NCBI RefSeq assembly: GCF_016107545.1
Contig: NZ_JABASS010000004.1
Coordinates: 123,900-187,899 of the forward strand
From: Psychrobacter namhaensis
GTDB taxonomy: Bacteria > Pseudomonadota > Gammaproteobacteria > Pseudomonadales > Moraxellaceae
DNA length: 64,000 nt
Reading direction: 5' to 3'
Both the position numbers and the translations under genes were made by a program. How positions within the stretch are numbered: position 1 is the first letter of the stretch; each line of letters starts with the position of its first letter. This document shows positions 37,095 through 46,366 of this stretch, piece by piece. The notes below the pieces were generated by a model that saw only the letters and a program-made list of their open reading frames with translations, did no database searches and was not told the origin of the DNA.

Positions 37095-37543
37095 TGCAGA
37101 TTTGGGTAGATGCGGATTCAGTGCCATTGATTGCCAAAGACTTGATCATCAAAACTGCTGAGCGTACAAAGACCACAGCGATATTTGTCGCCAATCAGCC
37201 CATTAAACTGCGTAAGTCACCGCTGCTCGTGATGACAGTGGTGCCCTCAGGGTTTGATAAAGCCGATGATTACATCGTGGAGCAGATACAACCGGGTGAT
37301 CTTGCTATCACCAGCGACATCCCTTTGGCCAATGATATTTTGGACAAGGGCGGTATGGTACTGACGACACGCGGTGTGGTCTACGATAAAAACAACATTA
37401 AACAAAAACTCAATATGCGCGACTTTATGGATACCATGCGCGGTACGGGTGTCCTAGAGCTGCAAGAAATGAGTGGTCAAAAACCTTATGGCGACCGTGA
37501 TAAAAAGGCATTTGCCGATGGCTTAAACCGTTTGGTTCGTTAG
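37094..37543 (+). CDS. YaiI/YqxD family protein (DUF188)
   Basis: 149-residue cytoplasmic protein of the DUF188 (UPF0178) family. The opening MQIWVDADSVPLIAKDLIIK and the AD-YI-E-I-PGDLAITSDIPLA segment are hallmarks, followed by GGMVLTTRGVVYDKNNI and a terminal GDRDKKAFADGLNRL. The conserved acidic residues recall PIN-like nucleases, but the function is not established as far as I know. Its ATG overlaps the purK stop by one base, so it is co-translated with purK. Confidence 0.92.
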   Translation: MQIWVDADSVPLIAKDLIIKTAERTKTTAIFVANQPIKLRKSPLLVMTVVPSGFDKADDYIVEQIQPGDLAITSDIPLANDILDKGGMVLTTRGVVYDKNNIKQKLNMRDFMDTMRGTGVLELQEMSGQKPYGDRDKKAFADGLNRLVR

Positions 37544-37663
37544 CACTGATGATCGCAAGGTGACAGCTATCGCATCTATCCGCTCTTGTCTGCTACTTGT
37601 TTCTCTATTTCTGTCTTGCCTCCTTGCAAACGGTATACACTCTACAACCAAACACTATGTAAT

Positions 37664-37696
37664 CGGCACGCATCATAACGAAGCGTGCCGCCTTTT
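37664..37696 (+). terminator. Terminator after the purK-yaiI unit
   Basis: Perfect 8-base-pair stem CGGCACGC / GCGTGCCG with an 11-base loop and a short, interrupted T run. Confidence 0.65.
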
Positions 37697-37769
37697 CTTG
37701 TTACGCTGTATTCAATTTATAGATCTACCATCTATATAAACGATCATACACATAACAATAGGAATAATT

Positions 37770-38408
37770 ATGAAGGTTTTAATCATTGGTGCAAGTGGTC
37801 GCGTGGGTTCTGATTTGGCAAAGCAGCTGTTAGCCTCAAACCATCAAGTCATTGGTACCACACGTCAGGAAGAAAAATTATTTGATGCGGACAATTACAG
37901 TCAATTGGATTTAGACATCACCGCTGGAAAAGACTCCATCCAGAGCCAACTGGATCAAGACATCGATACGGTTTATTTCGTTGCTGGTTCTGGCGGTAAG
38001 GACGTATTGGAAGTGGATTTGCACGGGGCGGTTAAGACCATGCAAGCGGCACAAGACAAGGGCATCAAACGCTATATTATGCTTAGTGCCGTATTCTCAT
38101 TGGACACCAGCAAATGGGACAACCCAGGTATAGCCGACCTCAAAGAGTACTATATCTGTAAACATTATGCCGATCAGTGGCTGGTAAATAACAGTACGCT
38201 TGATTACACCATTGTGCAAGCAGGGGCGCTAAAAGAACGCCCAGGTACTGGTAAAATTGCCGTTAATGATGGTGACTCTGGTGAAAACTCGATTGAAGAT
38301 GTCGCCACCACGTTAGCTGCTGTGCTAAATGCAAACAACACTATAAAGAAAGTCTTTAGTATGCATAACGGTACAACGGCTATTGATGAGGCTATCGCTA
38401 GCGTATAA
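37770..38408 (+). CDS. NAD(P)-binding atypical short-chain dehydrogenase
   Basis: 212-residue cytoplasmic Rossmann protein of the NAD(P)H-binding/NmrA-like atypical SDR group. The dinucleotide motif GASGRVGSDLAKQLL is at residues 8-22, followed by VIGTTR, a nucleotide-interacting LDLDITAG and the YYICKHYADQWLVNNSTLDYTIVQAG segment. It resembles YhfK/YwnB-type proteins of unknown substrate. The ATG at 37770 follows AGGAATAATT. It is a single gene flanked by terminators. Confidence 0.87.
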   Translation: MKVLIIGASGRVGSDLAKQLLASNHQVIGTTRQEEKLFDADNYSQLDLDITAGKDSIQSQLDQDIDTVYFVAGSGGKDVLEVDLHGAVKTMQAAQDKGIKRYIMLSAVFSLDTSKWDNPGIADLKEYYICKHYADQWLVNNSTLDYTIVQAGALKERPGTGKIAVNDGDSGENSIEDVATTLAAVLNANNTIKKVFSMHNGTTAIDEAIASV

Positions 38409-38446
38409 GTCTATTATTGATAAATAATAATTATCGTTAAATAAGT

Positions 38447-38508
38447 AAAAAAGGGTCGATTCTCATTGGTAGCACCTCCGCTAGCCGATTGAGTATTGAC
38501 CCTTTTTT
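38447..38508. terminator. Large bidirectional terminator between the SDR gene and epmA
   Basis: Outer arms AAAAAGGGTC and GACCCTTTTT enclose about 40 bases with further partial pairing (CTCA/TGAG, AGC/GCT). Converging genes on both sides fit a shared terminator. Confidence 0.75.
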
Positions 38509-38582
38509 TATGGGTTTTATTTAGCCCCTACTCCTTTACTACACGACTAAAACTTCTGCCTTAAATACGAAAACCAACCCTC

Positions 38583-39611
38583 CTAAGCTAAGCCGCTCGG
38601 AAAACAAATGACCTCCTCCAAGCTGCTGGCACCTGTGATTACCATGAGTAATCTGTCTATCCCAACCGCAATCCCGCTACAAGGTATTAACTCATCAGAG
38701 GCGGTAATTAGATGCTCATCGATTGGCATTGGTGGGAGCTGATGACGCTTGCGCAATTGGTTGTCTTTTTCAAAACGCTCCCTCAACGCCTGCCCATCTG
38801 CCAGTTCATCATAAGCATTGGCAATCTCCACACCTTTGATGTACAGCTCAAAACGCTTCGCAATCTCATTTCCCTCTTTATCAAGGGCGGTTTTTGCCAA
38901 TGCGGCCGTAGCAGGCGGATACTCTACAATCAACGTTGGCAAATCGTGTCCCAGATTTGGCTCTACCGCGTGACTAAACAGCAAGTCCAACCAGCTTTGC
39001 CGGCGGTCTTGTTCGCTGTCTGTTGCACAACTTGCCTCGCTATTAAAATCAAACCCCAGCAACCCTTTGTCCTCTGCCACCGCTTGTAGCGCAGACAGGC
39101 TCGCTGTTAGCGGATGAATGCCCACAAAGTCCATAAACGCATCAACATAGCGATAGTGATTCATCACAATGGGATAGCCATACAGCACTTCTAGCAGTGC
39201 GCCAACCTCTGATGCCATATCTGCTAAACTATAATTTGGCTGATACCATTCCAGCATGGTAAATTCAATATTGTGCCTGATCCCTATTTCATTGTCTCGA
39301 AACACAGGACAAATCTGATAAATAGGCACCTGCCAGCTGGCCAACACACGCTTCATGGCAAACTCGGGTGACGTATGCAGATAATAAGTACGTGGCTTGT
39401 CTTGATAAGTGACTTGAGCGGCAACTGACTGCAAAAAAGTATCGGTATTACCGGCTTGTGACAACAGCGGCGTCTGCACCTCTAGCACGTGTCGCTCAAT
39501 AAAAAACTGACGAATGCGGTTTATAAATTGCGCGCGCTGCTGCGCCATCGCCAGTGTCATGGTAGGTGCATAGCTCGGCTTATGGAAAAAAGAGTGGTTT
39601 GCTTGGCTCAT
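38583..39611 (-). CDS. epmA: Elongation factor P--(R)-beta-lysine ligase
   Basis: Class II lysyl-tRNA-synthetase paralogue (EpmA/PoxA/GenX) that attaches (R)-beta-lysine to a lysine of elongation factor P. It has 342 residues, the usual size for this anticodon-domain-free form. Landmarks are the motif-1 region FFIERHVLEVQTPLLSQAGNTDTFL, motif 2 ICPVFRDNEIGIRHNIEFTMLEWY and motif 3 SGIAVGIDRLLMVITGASSLEEV. Partner genes epmB and efp are not in the window. It lies 104 bases downstream of pdxB on the same strand and is probably co-transcribed. Confidence 0.95.
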   Translation of the reverse strand: MSQANHSFFHKPSYAPTMTLAMAQQRAQFINRIRQFFIERHVLEVQTPLLSQAGNTDTFLQSVAAQVTYQDKPRTYYLHTSPEFAMKRVLASWQVPIYQICPVFRDNEIGIRHNIEFTMLEWYQPNYSLADMASEVGALLEVLYGYPIVMNHYRYVDAFMDFVGIHPLTASLSALQAVAEDKGLLGFDFNSEASCATDSEQDRRQSWLDLLFSHAVEPNLGHDLPTLIVEYPPATAALAKTALDKEGNEIAKRFELYIKGVEIANAYDELADGQALRERFEKDNQLRKRHQLPPMPIDEHLITASDELIPCSGIAVGIDRLLMVITGASSLEEVICFPSGLA

Positions 39612-39715
39612 GGTGATCTACTGCAACTGACGAATAATAGGGTGGTAAACTGAATTTCTACATTGTTTTTCTAAACGGTGCTTCTAAAACGCATCTTTAA
39701 GTTGTTTGCCCATTT

Positions 39716-40852
39716 TTACCGCTGCCATTCACGGCGTAAACGATACTCACGGCGCAGTTTGTCAAAGTCAGCGCCACTTACTTGACCATCAACTGCCTTA
39801 CTTCTCAATGCTGCATCGTCTTGTTGGATATCATAAAACGTGGCCAACCTCTCTGGATGCGTTTTTAACTCCGTCCACAAAAACGTATTGAGCGGTAATA
39901 GCGCCTGCATAGATTGGGCAGGTGTGACGGCTAACGTCTCACATAGGGCATCATAGATGATTTGCGTACCACGCAGCTTACCTTCTACCGTATAACCAGC
40001 AATGTGCGGGGTAGCAATAGCAAGCTTGGATAACAAATGCTCAGACACTTTCGGTTCATGCTCAAACACATCAAGTACCACTTGCCGCTCAGTACGCGCA
40101 ATATCGGCTTCAAGGTCGTTTGCATGAATGACAGGTCCCCGCGCGCTATTAATCAGCATCGTCTGTGCTGGCATCATGGCCAACGTCTCCGCATTGATCA
40201 GATGGCGCGTTGGATAATCGTTGCTGTCGCTCGCCCCCTTAGCATCCGCGTTTTTATTATCCGTACCTTTTTTGTCCGTGAGTGGGACATGTAAGCTGAC
40301 CACGTCACTTTTGCTAAGCACCTGCTCGAGGCTGGCATTATTGATATTTGCGGCTGGTAGCAATGGGTCATAACCCAATACCTGCCAGCCCAAATCATTC
40401 GCGTAATGAGCAAGCGTACTGCCAATATTACCCAGCCCAATAATGCCAAGCGTGATGGATTGCTGCCAATACTGCGGGCGCAAGGTCAAAATAGCGGTCA
40501 ATACATATTGCGCGACAGAGTGCTTACTACAACCAGCCGCATTGGCAAAAGTAATGTTACGTGCCGTCAAGTAGTCCTGATCAACATGATCGGTACCGAT
40601 GGTGGCCGAACCAACAAACTGCACACTCTCATTGTCAGCCAACAACGCCGCGCCGACTGGGGTCACAGAGCGTATTAATAGGACATCAGGTTGCAAATCT
40701 GCGAGCAATTGTGCGTTGATATCACGTCCAGCAGCGGTGATAATATTGACGGTCTGCATCGATGCTTGCCCAAGCGTTGCCGCATTAAAAAACTCGTCCA
40801 AACTAGCAATATTGCTATCGGCCACAATCGTTATATTTTTAATAGTATCCAT
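39716..40852 (-). CDS. pdxB: Erythronate-4-phosphate dehydrogenase
   Basis: NAD-dependent enzyme of the DXP-dependent pyridoxal phosphate pathway. It has 378 residues, as usual. The 2-hydroxyacid dehydrogenase fold shows LLIRSVTPVGAALL, VGSATIGTDHVDQDYL, ANAAGCSKHSVAQYVL, the Rossmann motif GIIGLGNIGSTLAHYA and the catalytic His region VLDVFEHEPKVSEHLL with TPHIAGYTVEGKLRGT. The SATIGTDHVD and AGC-SVA segments mark PdxB over other members. A C-terminal dimerisation domain is present. Probable partner in transcription is epmA downstream; together with yggS the window holds two PLP-related genes, but far apart. Confidence 0.93.
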   Translation of the reverse strand: MDTIKNITIVADSNIASLDEFFNAATLGQASMQTVNIITAAGRDINAQLLADLQPDVLLIRSVTPVGAALLADNESVQFVGSATIGTDHVDQDYLTARNITFANAAGCSKHSVAQYVLTAILTLRPQYWQQSITLGIIGLGNIGSTLAHYANDLGWQVLGYDPLLPAANINNASLEQVLSKSDVVSLHVPLTDKKGTDNKNADAKGASDSNDYPTRHLINAETLAMMPAQTMLINSARGPVIHANDLEADIARTERQVVLDVFEHEPKVSEHLLSKLAIATPHIAGYTVEGKLRGTQIIYDALCETLAVTPAQSMQALLPLNTFLWTELKTHPERLATFYDIQQDDAALRSKAVDGQVSGADFDKLRREYRLRREWQR

Positions 40853-40963
40853 CCTGCCCTTCTTAATACTTGCTTACTTGTTTACTTAGTATTTCAAAAT
40901 GACCGCTAGGGATCTTCTATAGAGATCCTTTTATTTTAAAATAACGATCGTGCCTCTCTGCAT

Positions 40964-41008
40964 ACTTACTCTGGCTGCACACTTACTCTAGCTGCACAGT
41001 TACTCTGG
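40964..41008. repeat. 17-base tandem repeat at the end of the AI-2E family gene
   Basis: Units 40964-40980 and 40981-40997 differ at one base, and a partial third unit runs to 41008, across the stop codon of the leftward gene. A small local duplication at the 3' end of the gene. Confidence 0.8.
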
Positions 41009-42127
41009 TTTATCAATTAGGGGAAGAGGCGGGCTAGCAGCTAGCCCCTCTTCTTGTGGCGCAAATATCTCATTTTTGTGATTTGAGATCCATTCACGCC
41101 ATACCGCCAGACCGATTGCCAGCACCACAGGGCCGATAAACAAACCAACGAAACCAAAAGCAGTTAGACCACCCAATACACCGATAAAAATAATGATAAA
41201 AGGAATCTTGGTCGCTCCACTAATCACAATAGGGCGAATGAGATTATCAACCCAACTAATCACTAAGGTGCCCCACAGCGCCAAACCAATCCCTTCGACC
41301 GTATGACCTTGACTTAACAACCAAATGGATACGCCGCCCCACACAAAGGGCGTGCCAAATGGTATCAAGGCAATGATAAAGGTGACAATGGTGAGCAAAA
41401 TAGGACTTGGCGCACCAGCGAAATAGTAACCAACCCCTGCAAGCAGAGCCTGCGCCAATGCGGTCAAACCAATACCATAAACCACCGCACGAGTGGTTGT
41501 ACCCACAGAATCAATATAGCCATCAATACGATTGCCAATGATATTGCGTAACGCTTGACGGATTTGGCGAACCAAACTGATGCCATCTCGATAGAAAAAG
41601 AACAGCGTCATCAGGGCCATGCCAAGCTTGGCAAGACCACTAAACACCACATCAAAGGCTACTTTGCCATAATATAAGTGTGACTGCACCCAAATCCGAA
41701 ACGCTTCAAGCGTCCCCTCGGGGTTTTTATTGATTCTCCACAGCACGTCTTTCACTTGCTGTCCGATGATAGGCAGATCTTTAATAGAGTCCGGCACATC
41801 TAAATAGCCAACTTTGATACGATAGATTAAGTTGCTGATTAGGCTCAATGCTTCTTGTTGTAAGATAAAGACGCCAATGACGAGCGGCACCCCTATAATT
41901 AAGGAGATACTCACCGTCATAATAGCCGCACTAAAACTAGGGCTCAGTTTTACTTTTTCATAAAAAAAGTTATAAATGGGAAAAGTCACATACGCTAAAA
42001 TCGCCGCCCAGAGCGCCGGTACAATAAAAAACTGTACCACCTGAAAACACAATACGAACAACACGACCAATAAGGTAACGGCCAGCAAGCGCTGAATAAT
42101 AAATTCTTTTGTCCAATTTTCAATCAT
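41000..42127 (-). CDS. AI-2E family membrane transporter
   Basis: 375-residue inner-membrane protein of the AI-2E exporter (TqsA/PerM, formerly UPF0118) family with about eight hydrophobic spans. Typical features are the N-terminal paired spans, a long amphipathic loop (about residues 110-165), FFYRDGISLVRQIRQ, then GIGLTALAQALLAGVGYYFAGAPSPILL and the C-terminal VWGGVSIWLLSQGH, DNLIRPIVISG and GGLTAFGFVGLFIGPVVLAIGL. The ATG at 42127 is preferred over an in-frame TTG 27 bases earlier. The substrate is unknown; some family members export autoinducer-2 and others are Na+/H+ or organic-solute transporters. Confidence 0.9.
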   Translation of the reverse strand: MIENWTKEFIIQRLLAVTLLVVLFVLCFQVVQFFIVPALWAAILAYVTFPIYNFFYEKVKLSPSFSAAIMTVSISLIIGVPLVIGVFILQQEALSLISNLIYRIKVGYLDVPDSIKDLPIIGQQVKDVLWRINKNPEGTLEAFRIWVQSHLYYGKVAFDVVFSGLAKLGMALMTLFFFYRDGISLVRQIRQALRNIIGNRIDGYIDSVGTTTRAVVYGIGLTALAQALLAGVGYYFAGAPSPILLTIVTFIIALIPFGTPFVWGGVSIWLLSQGHTVEGIGLALWGTLVISWVDNLIRPIVISGATKIPFIIIFIGVLGGLTAFGFVGLFIGPVVLAIGLAVWREWISNHKNEIFAPQEEGLAASPPLPLIDKPE

Positions 42128-42941
42128 AGCGTATAAACCAAGAGCAGACAGCAAAGCTCTATCATGACTTTGCTGGCAAGTTTATAAATGTGAGATGAAT
42201 ATCGACTTATAGGCCATGCCCATAAACGGTATCCATTAGCGAGGGTGGTAAATCATTACTACATAGATAAAAATCTGCTTTGTGAGCGGCAACTCATAGG
42301 GCACGGTAACATATTTACCATCTATCATTCAGACTAAAAAAAGATTAAAAAAGCAGTTATCAGACCTCATTATGCAACAAAATAGGACAATTATATAACG
42401 CTATGTTGTAATCTTTACTTACAACTTTCTCTATGCAACCTTACTAGAGAATAACGCCCATACAAATAACGCAAAACGTGGCTTTGTGATGCAAAAACAA
42501 TGCACTAAACGCCTGTTTTATATTCACACTGTAAACTGATATCTTGCCAGCTAATTCACTGGCGCGTTCTATTTGTGGCTGCAATTGATGTTATACTAAA
42601 GCAATTATTTTAAGCTTTTCAACAGCGTTAAGTGAGTTTGCCCTTATTTATTTTGATGGTTGTACAGACCCAGCAATGTTCAGACTGTCAGCCAAAACCC
42701 TCTTTTATCGTCCTTCTCTAGACTATCATAAGATCTACCCTTTAGAGCGGCGCCATAATTTTGGATATTATGCGTAAGCGTTATATAGTGGCTTATGCAA
42801 GATTTAAGCTCATCATACAAGTTCAATATTAGAATGGATGTGACTGAGTACTATTTTGAGTTAATGTCGGACTTATTTTGATTTGATTTTAAATCAATAC
42901 TGACCCACCAAATTTTAAACATATCGATAGGAACAATAACA
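42128..42941. other. Long divergent intergenic region before nadE
   Basis: About 810 bases without a supported gene. A small inverted repeat, GTTGTAA (42405-42411) / TTACAAC (42419-42425), is visible; an open frame of about 20 codons near 42770 has no ribosome-binding site and is not called. The nadE site GATAGGAACAA lies just before 42942. Confidence 0.4.
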
Positions 42942-44633
42942 ATGTCAAAAGACACTGATAACCCCAATATTAATCCCTCAAACGAGGCCAATAAAAGCAA
43001 TAAACCACAAGAAACCGTTACTGTTGCGTTGGCACAGTCGCATTTCTTGGTGGGTGATATTACTGCCAATGCCGAAAAAATGCGCACACTAGCATTACAA
43101 GCCCGCGAGCAAGGCGCAGACGTCATTGTCTTTCCAGAGCTGGCTCTTTTAGGTTACCCGCCTCAGGATCTATTGCTACGTCCAAGCTTGTCAGGCCGTG
43201 TGAAAAGCGCCTTATCTAGCTTAAGTGATATCGACGATATCGTGATGATTGTCGGCTATCCTCATGTCGACCATCATGGTACCTTTAACTCTGCGGCCAT
43301 CTTGCATAATGGCCATCAAAAAGGGTTTTATCATAAGCAAGTTTTGCCAAATTATGGCGTGTTTGATGAGCGCCGTTACTTTGATAGAGGCCGTAACCAA
43401 GTCCTATTTGACTATAAAGGCATCACTATCGGTCTACTTATTTGTGAAGACTTGTGGGAAAAAGGTCCTATCGCTGAGCTTAAAAAACAAGGTGCTGATC
43501 TAGCAGTTAGCTTAAATGCGTCACCTTTTGAGATTGGCAAACAAGACAACCGTAAAACGATGCTTGCCAAACGTAGCCGTGAAAACAATTTGCCTATCGT
43601 GTATGTCAACGCCGTTGGCGGTCAAGACGACTTGGTGTTTGACGGTGGCTCTATGGCAGTACAAGCTGACGGCAGCGTTGCCCACGAAGCGCCGCGCTTT
43701 ATGAACCAGCTGCTTTTAGCCACTTTAGATGTCAAAACCGCTACGTTCGATAGCCAAACTAAAGCGCCATTAACACTGAGCCGTGAGTCGGAGATGTATC
43801 AGGCGTTGGTCGTTGGCTTACGCGACTACGTCAATCACTCAGGATTCTCTGGCATTATCGTTGGTCTGTCAGGCGGTATTGATTCGGCGTTGACACTTTG
43901 TATCGCCGTTGACGCCTTAGGTGCTGACAAGGTGTATGCCGTCATGATGCCGTACGAGTATACCTCTCAAATCAGCTTAGAAGATGCACAAGCACAGGCC
44001 CGCCGCTTAAACGTTTCTTATACGGTTTGTCCTATATTTGACGCTGTTGAAGGCATACGTCATACCCTAGCCCCGTTATTTAACAAATCGCCTGCAGACA
44101 CCACCGAAGAAAACATCCAAGCACGTGCTCGCGGTGTGGTCTTAATGGCGTTGTCCAACAAATTTGGTCATTTGGTCATCACCACTGGTAATAAGTCAGA
44201 GTTAGCCGTTGGCTACTCAACCTTATACGGTGATATGGCAGGCGGCTTTGATGTGCTAAAAGACGTGTATAAATCACAGGTCTATAAGCTGGCAAGTTAT
44301 CGCAATCGTTTAGAGGACACGCCTGTCATCCCTGAGCGCGTCATCACTCGTCCGCCATCAGCAGAGCTACGCCCTGATCAAAAGGATCAAGACAGCTTGC
44401 CTGATTACGATGTATTAGATGCTATCTTAACCTCGTACATCGATGAAGACATGGGTTATCAAGACATCATCGATAAAGGTTTTGATGCAGATATGGTCGC
44501 AAAAGTCATTAAGATGGTCGACAACAGCGAATACAAACGTTTGCAATCCCCCATTGGTACTAAGATTAGCCATAAAGCTTTTGGCCGCGAGCGCCGCTAT
44601 CCACTGGTCAATAAGTGGTCGATAAAAGGCTAA
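42942..44633 (+). CDS. nadE: Glutamine-dependent NAD+ synthetase
   Basis: Final step of NAD+ synthesis: amidation of nicotinate adenine dinucleotide. It has 563 residues in two domains. The N-terminal nitrilase/glutaminase domain (about 25-285) has the Glu in VFPELALLGYPPQDLL, the Lys in YHKQVLPNYGVFDERRYF and the nucleophilic Cys in GLLICEDLWE. The C-terminal synthetase domain (about 290-563) has the PP-loop SGGIDSALTL, ITTGNKSELAVGYSTLYGDMAGGF and PPSAELRPDQKDQDSLPDY. So it can draw ammonia from glutamine. The ATG at 42942 follows AGGAACAATAAC. Single gene, followed by stacked hairpins. Confidence 0.96.
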   Translation: MSKDTDNPNINPSNEANKSNKPQETVTVALAQSHFLVGDITANAEKMRTLALQAREQGADVIVFPELALLGYPPQDLLLRPSLSGRVKSALSSLSDIDDIVMIVGYPHVDHHGTFNSAAILHNGHQKGFYHKQVLPNYGVFDERRYFDRGRNQVLFDYKGITIGLLICEDLWEKGPIAELKKQGADLAVSLNASPFEIGKQDNRKTMLAKRSRENNLPIVYVNAVGGQDDLVFDGGSMAVQADGSVAHEAPRFMNQLLLATLDVKTATFDSQTKAPLTLSRESEMYQALVVGLRDYVNHSGFSGIIVGLSGGIDSALTLCIAVDALGADKVYAVMMPYEYTSQISLEDAQAQARRLNVSYTVCPIFDAVEGIRHTLAPLFNKSPADTTEENIQARARGVVLMALSNKFGHLVITTGNKSELAVGYSTLYGDMAGGFDVLKDVYKSQVYKLASYRNRLEDTPVIPERVITRPPSAELRPDQKDQDSLPDYDVLDAILTSYIDEDMGYQDIIDKGFDADMVAKVIKMVDNSEYKRLQSPIGTKISHKAFGRERRYPLVNKWSIKG

Positions 44634-44656
44634 GTCAAACGAGATAGTGAGGCTCG

Positions 44657-44683
44657 CCCAACCTCTGTTATTGAAAGGTTGGG
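44657..44683 (+). other. First hairpin after nadE
   Basis: Perfect 8-base-pair stem CCCAACCT / AGGTTGGG with an 11-base loop, no T run. Together with the two following structures it forms a triple-hairpin end. Confidence 0.6.
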
Positions 44684-44698
44684 AGATGCCAATAGTCT

Positions 44699-44728
44699 AA
44701 TTTCTTTACAGAAATTTGGTTTTTTTTA
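44699..44728 (+). terminator. Second hairpin after nadE, with T run
   Basis: Stem AATTTC / GAAATT with a 6-base loop, then a run of eight or more T. The stem is AT-rich and modest. Confidence 0.6.
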
Positions 44729-44733
44729 TGATT

Positions 44734-44758
44734 AGCTGGGTAATTGCCCAGCTTTTTT
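44734..44758 (+). terminator. Main terminator after nadE
   Basis: Stem AGCTGGG / CCCAGCT with a 6-base loop and six T after it. Confidence 0.88.
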
Positions 44759-44914
44759 AGTTTCTTTTTTTTAGTTTTTATAATTAATTTCTACAAACCG
44801 TCATTTTTTAACGATAACGCTTTCCTCTTGGCTCTACCCCATTTCTTTTAGCTTCACCACTTTTAACTTCAACTATTATTACTTTTAATCCCTACACTTT
44901 TTACCGAGTCTGTC

Positions 44915-46189
44915 ATGAGTTTGCTAACCGCTAGTATCTTCCTTCTTTTATTGCTTGCCCTAAGTGCTTTTGTCTCTGCTGCTGAGATTGCCATCGCAGC
45001 AGGGCGCAAAATTAAGCTGCAAATCATGGCAAAAGAAGGAGATGTTCGGGCATTTGACGTGCTAAAAATGCAGGAGCATCCTGGTAGTTTTATCACAGTC
45101 GTACAAGTCGTTTTAAATGCAGTGGCTATTTCTGCGGGGGCTGTGGGTGAGTCAGCCATCAGCCCTTATCTACAGCGCTTGGTTAATAATGAAGCTGTAT
45201 CCTCCGTTATATCATTCGTAGTGATCACCAGCTCATTTTCCCTACTCGCTGATTTGATGCCCAGACGTTTGGCCATGTCAAATACTGAGACTATCGCTGT
45301 GCGACTTGTACGCCCGATGATGCTGTTGATTTTCCTATTTAAACCTGTGATTTGGGTGTTTGATGGCGCCGCCAATGTCCTCTTTAAACTGTTTGGCATC
45401 TCAACCATACGGCAGGACGATATGACGCCAGAAGACATTTATGCCGTCATGGACGCAGGTGCCGAAGCGGGTGTGCTCAAAAAACAGGAGCATCACCTGA
45501 TCGAAAACATTTTTGATATGCAAGAACGTACGGTAACCTCGGTGATGAATCCACGCGAAAACATCGTATATTTCGATACCCAAACCAGCACCGAAGCCGT
45601 CGTCGAGGTTATGATTGAACAGCCACATAACAAGTTTTTGGTCTGTCATGATGATGACTTGGAGCACATCATTGGTTATGTAGAGTCGCGCAGTTTTTTA
45701 GCGTTGGTTCTGAACCAGCAAGAAGTGAGCTTAACCGACAAAGCCTTACTCAAGCCTGCACTCTTCGTCCCTGATACCTTGTCTTTATTTGAAGTGTTAG
45801 AGATGTTTAAATCCACAGGGGCAGATTTTGCGGTCATTGTTAATGAGTACGGGCTAGTCGTGGGGGTTATCACTCTCAAGGATGTGATGAGCATCGTCAT
45901 GGGTGAGCTTGTGACCATGGAAGAGCAGGCTATCGTCCAACGTACTGATAACTCTTGGCTAATCGATGGTATGACCCCAATTGAAGACGTGGTTCGCGCT
46001 TTGGATATCGTCAATCTACCACGCAGTCAAAACTATGAAACCATCAGTGGCTTTATGATGTACATGCTACGCAAAATTCCAAAGAAAACCGATACGATCG
46101 AGTATGCCAATTATCGATTTGAAATTATCGCGACCGACAATCTCAAAATCACCCAGTTGTTAGTGACTAAGTTTGAAGATACGGTGTAA
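44915..46189 (+). CDS. CNNM/CBS-domain membrane protein (HlyC/CorC family)
   Basis: 424 residues: an N-terminal CNNM transmembrane domain (about 1-175, with LSAFVSAAEIAIAAGRKIKL, the S-AE motif of the family, and VVITSSFSLLADLMPRRLA), two CBS domains (about 195-330; MNPRENIVYFDTQT, EHIIGYVESRSFL, FAVIVNEYGLVVGVITLKDVM) and a CorC/HlyC C-terminal domain (about 345-424, SWLIDGMTPIEDVVRALDI). Relatives such as YtfL and CorC act in Mg2+/Co2+ efflux or cadaverine tolerance; names using hemolysin are historical. The ATG at 44915 has only a weak GAG before it. Single gene. Confidence 0.92.
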   Translation: MSLLTASIFLLLLLALSAFVSAAEIAIAAGRKIKLQIMAKEGDVRAFDVLKMQEHPGSFITVVQVVLNAVAISAGAVGESAISPYLQRLVNNEAVSSVISFVVITSSFSLLADLMPRRLAMSNTETIAVRLVRPMMLLIFLFKPVIWVFDGAANVLFKLFGISTIRQDDMTPEDIYAVMDAGAEAGVLKKQEHHLIENIFDMQERTVTSVMNPRENIVYFDTQTSTEAVVEVMIEQPHNKFLVCHDDDLEHIIGYVESRSFLALVLNQQEVSLTDKALLKPALFVPDTLSLFEVLEMFKSTGADFAVIVNEYGLVVGVITLKDVMSIVMGELVTMEEQAIVQRTDNSWLIDGMTPIEDVVRALDIVNLPRSQNYETISGFMMYMLRKIPKKTDTIEYANYRFEIIATDNLKITQLLVTKFEDTV

Positions 46190-46366
46190 GACCTGCCTAT
46201 TTATGACTTTACCATTATCTATAAAGGCGAATTGAGTTTTTGCAAAGGCTGTATGCTGTTTGATTATAGTGACGCCGTTCTGCATCCATACTTAAAAAAT
46301 GTTAATGTGGGATTTTTTGTGTGCCCATTTTAATAATGATGGGTTTATTGAAAAGGCAAACACATT

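Noticed and set aside
42770..42832. Twenty-codon open frame before nadE that could be a leader peptide
   Set aside because: No ribosome-binding site, no run of regulatory codons and no attenuator hairpin before nadE.
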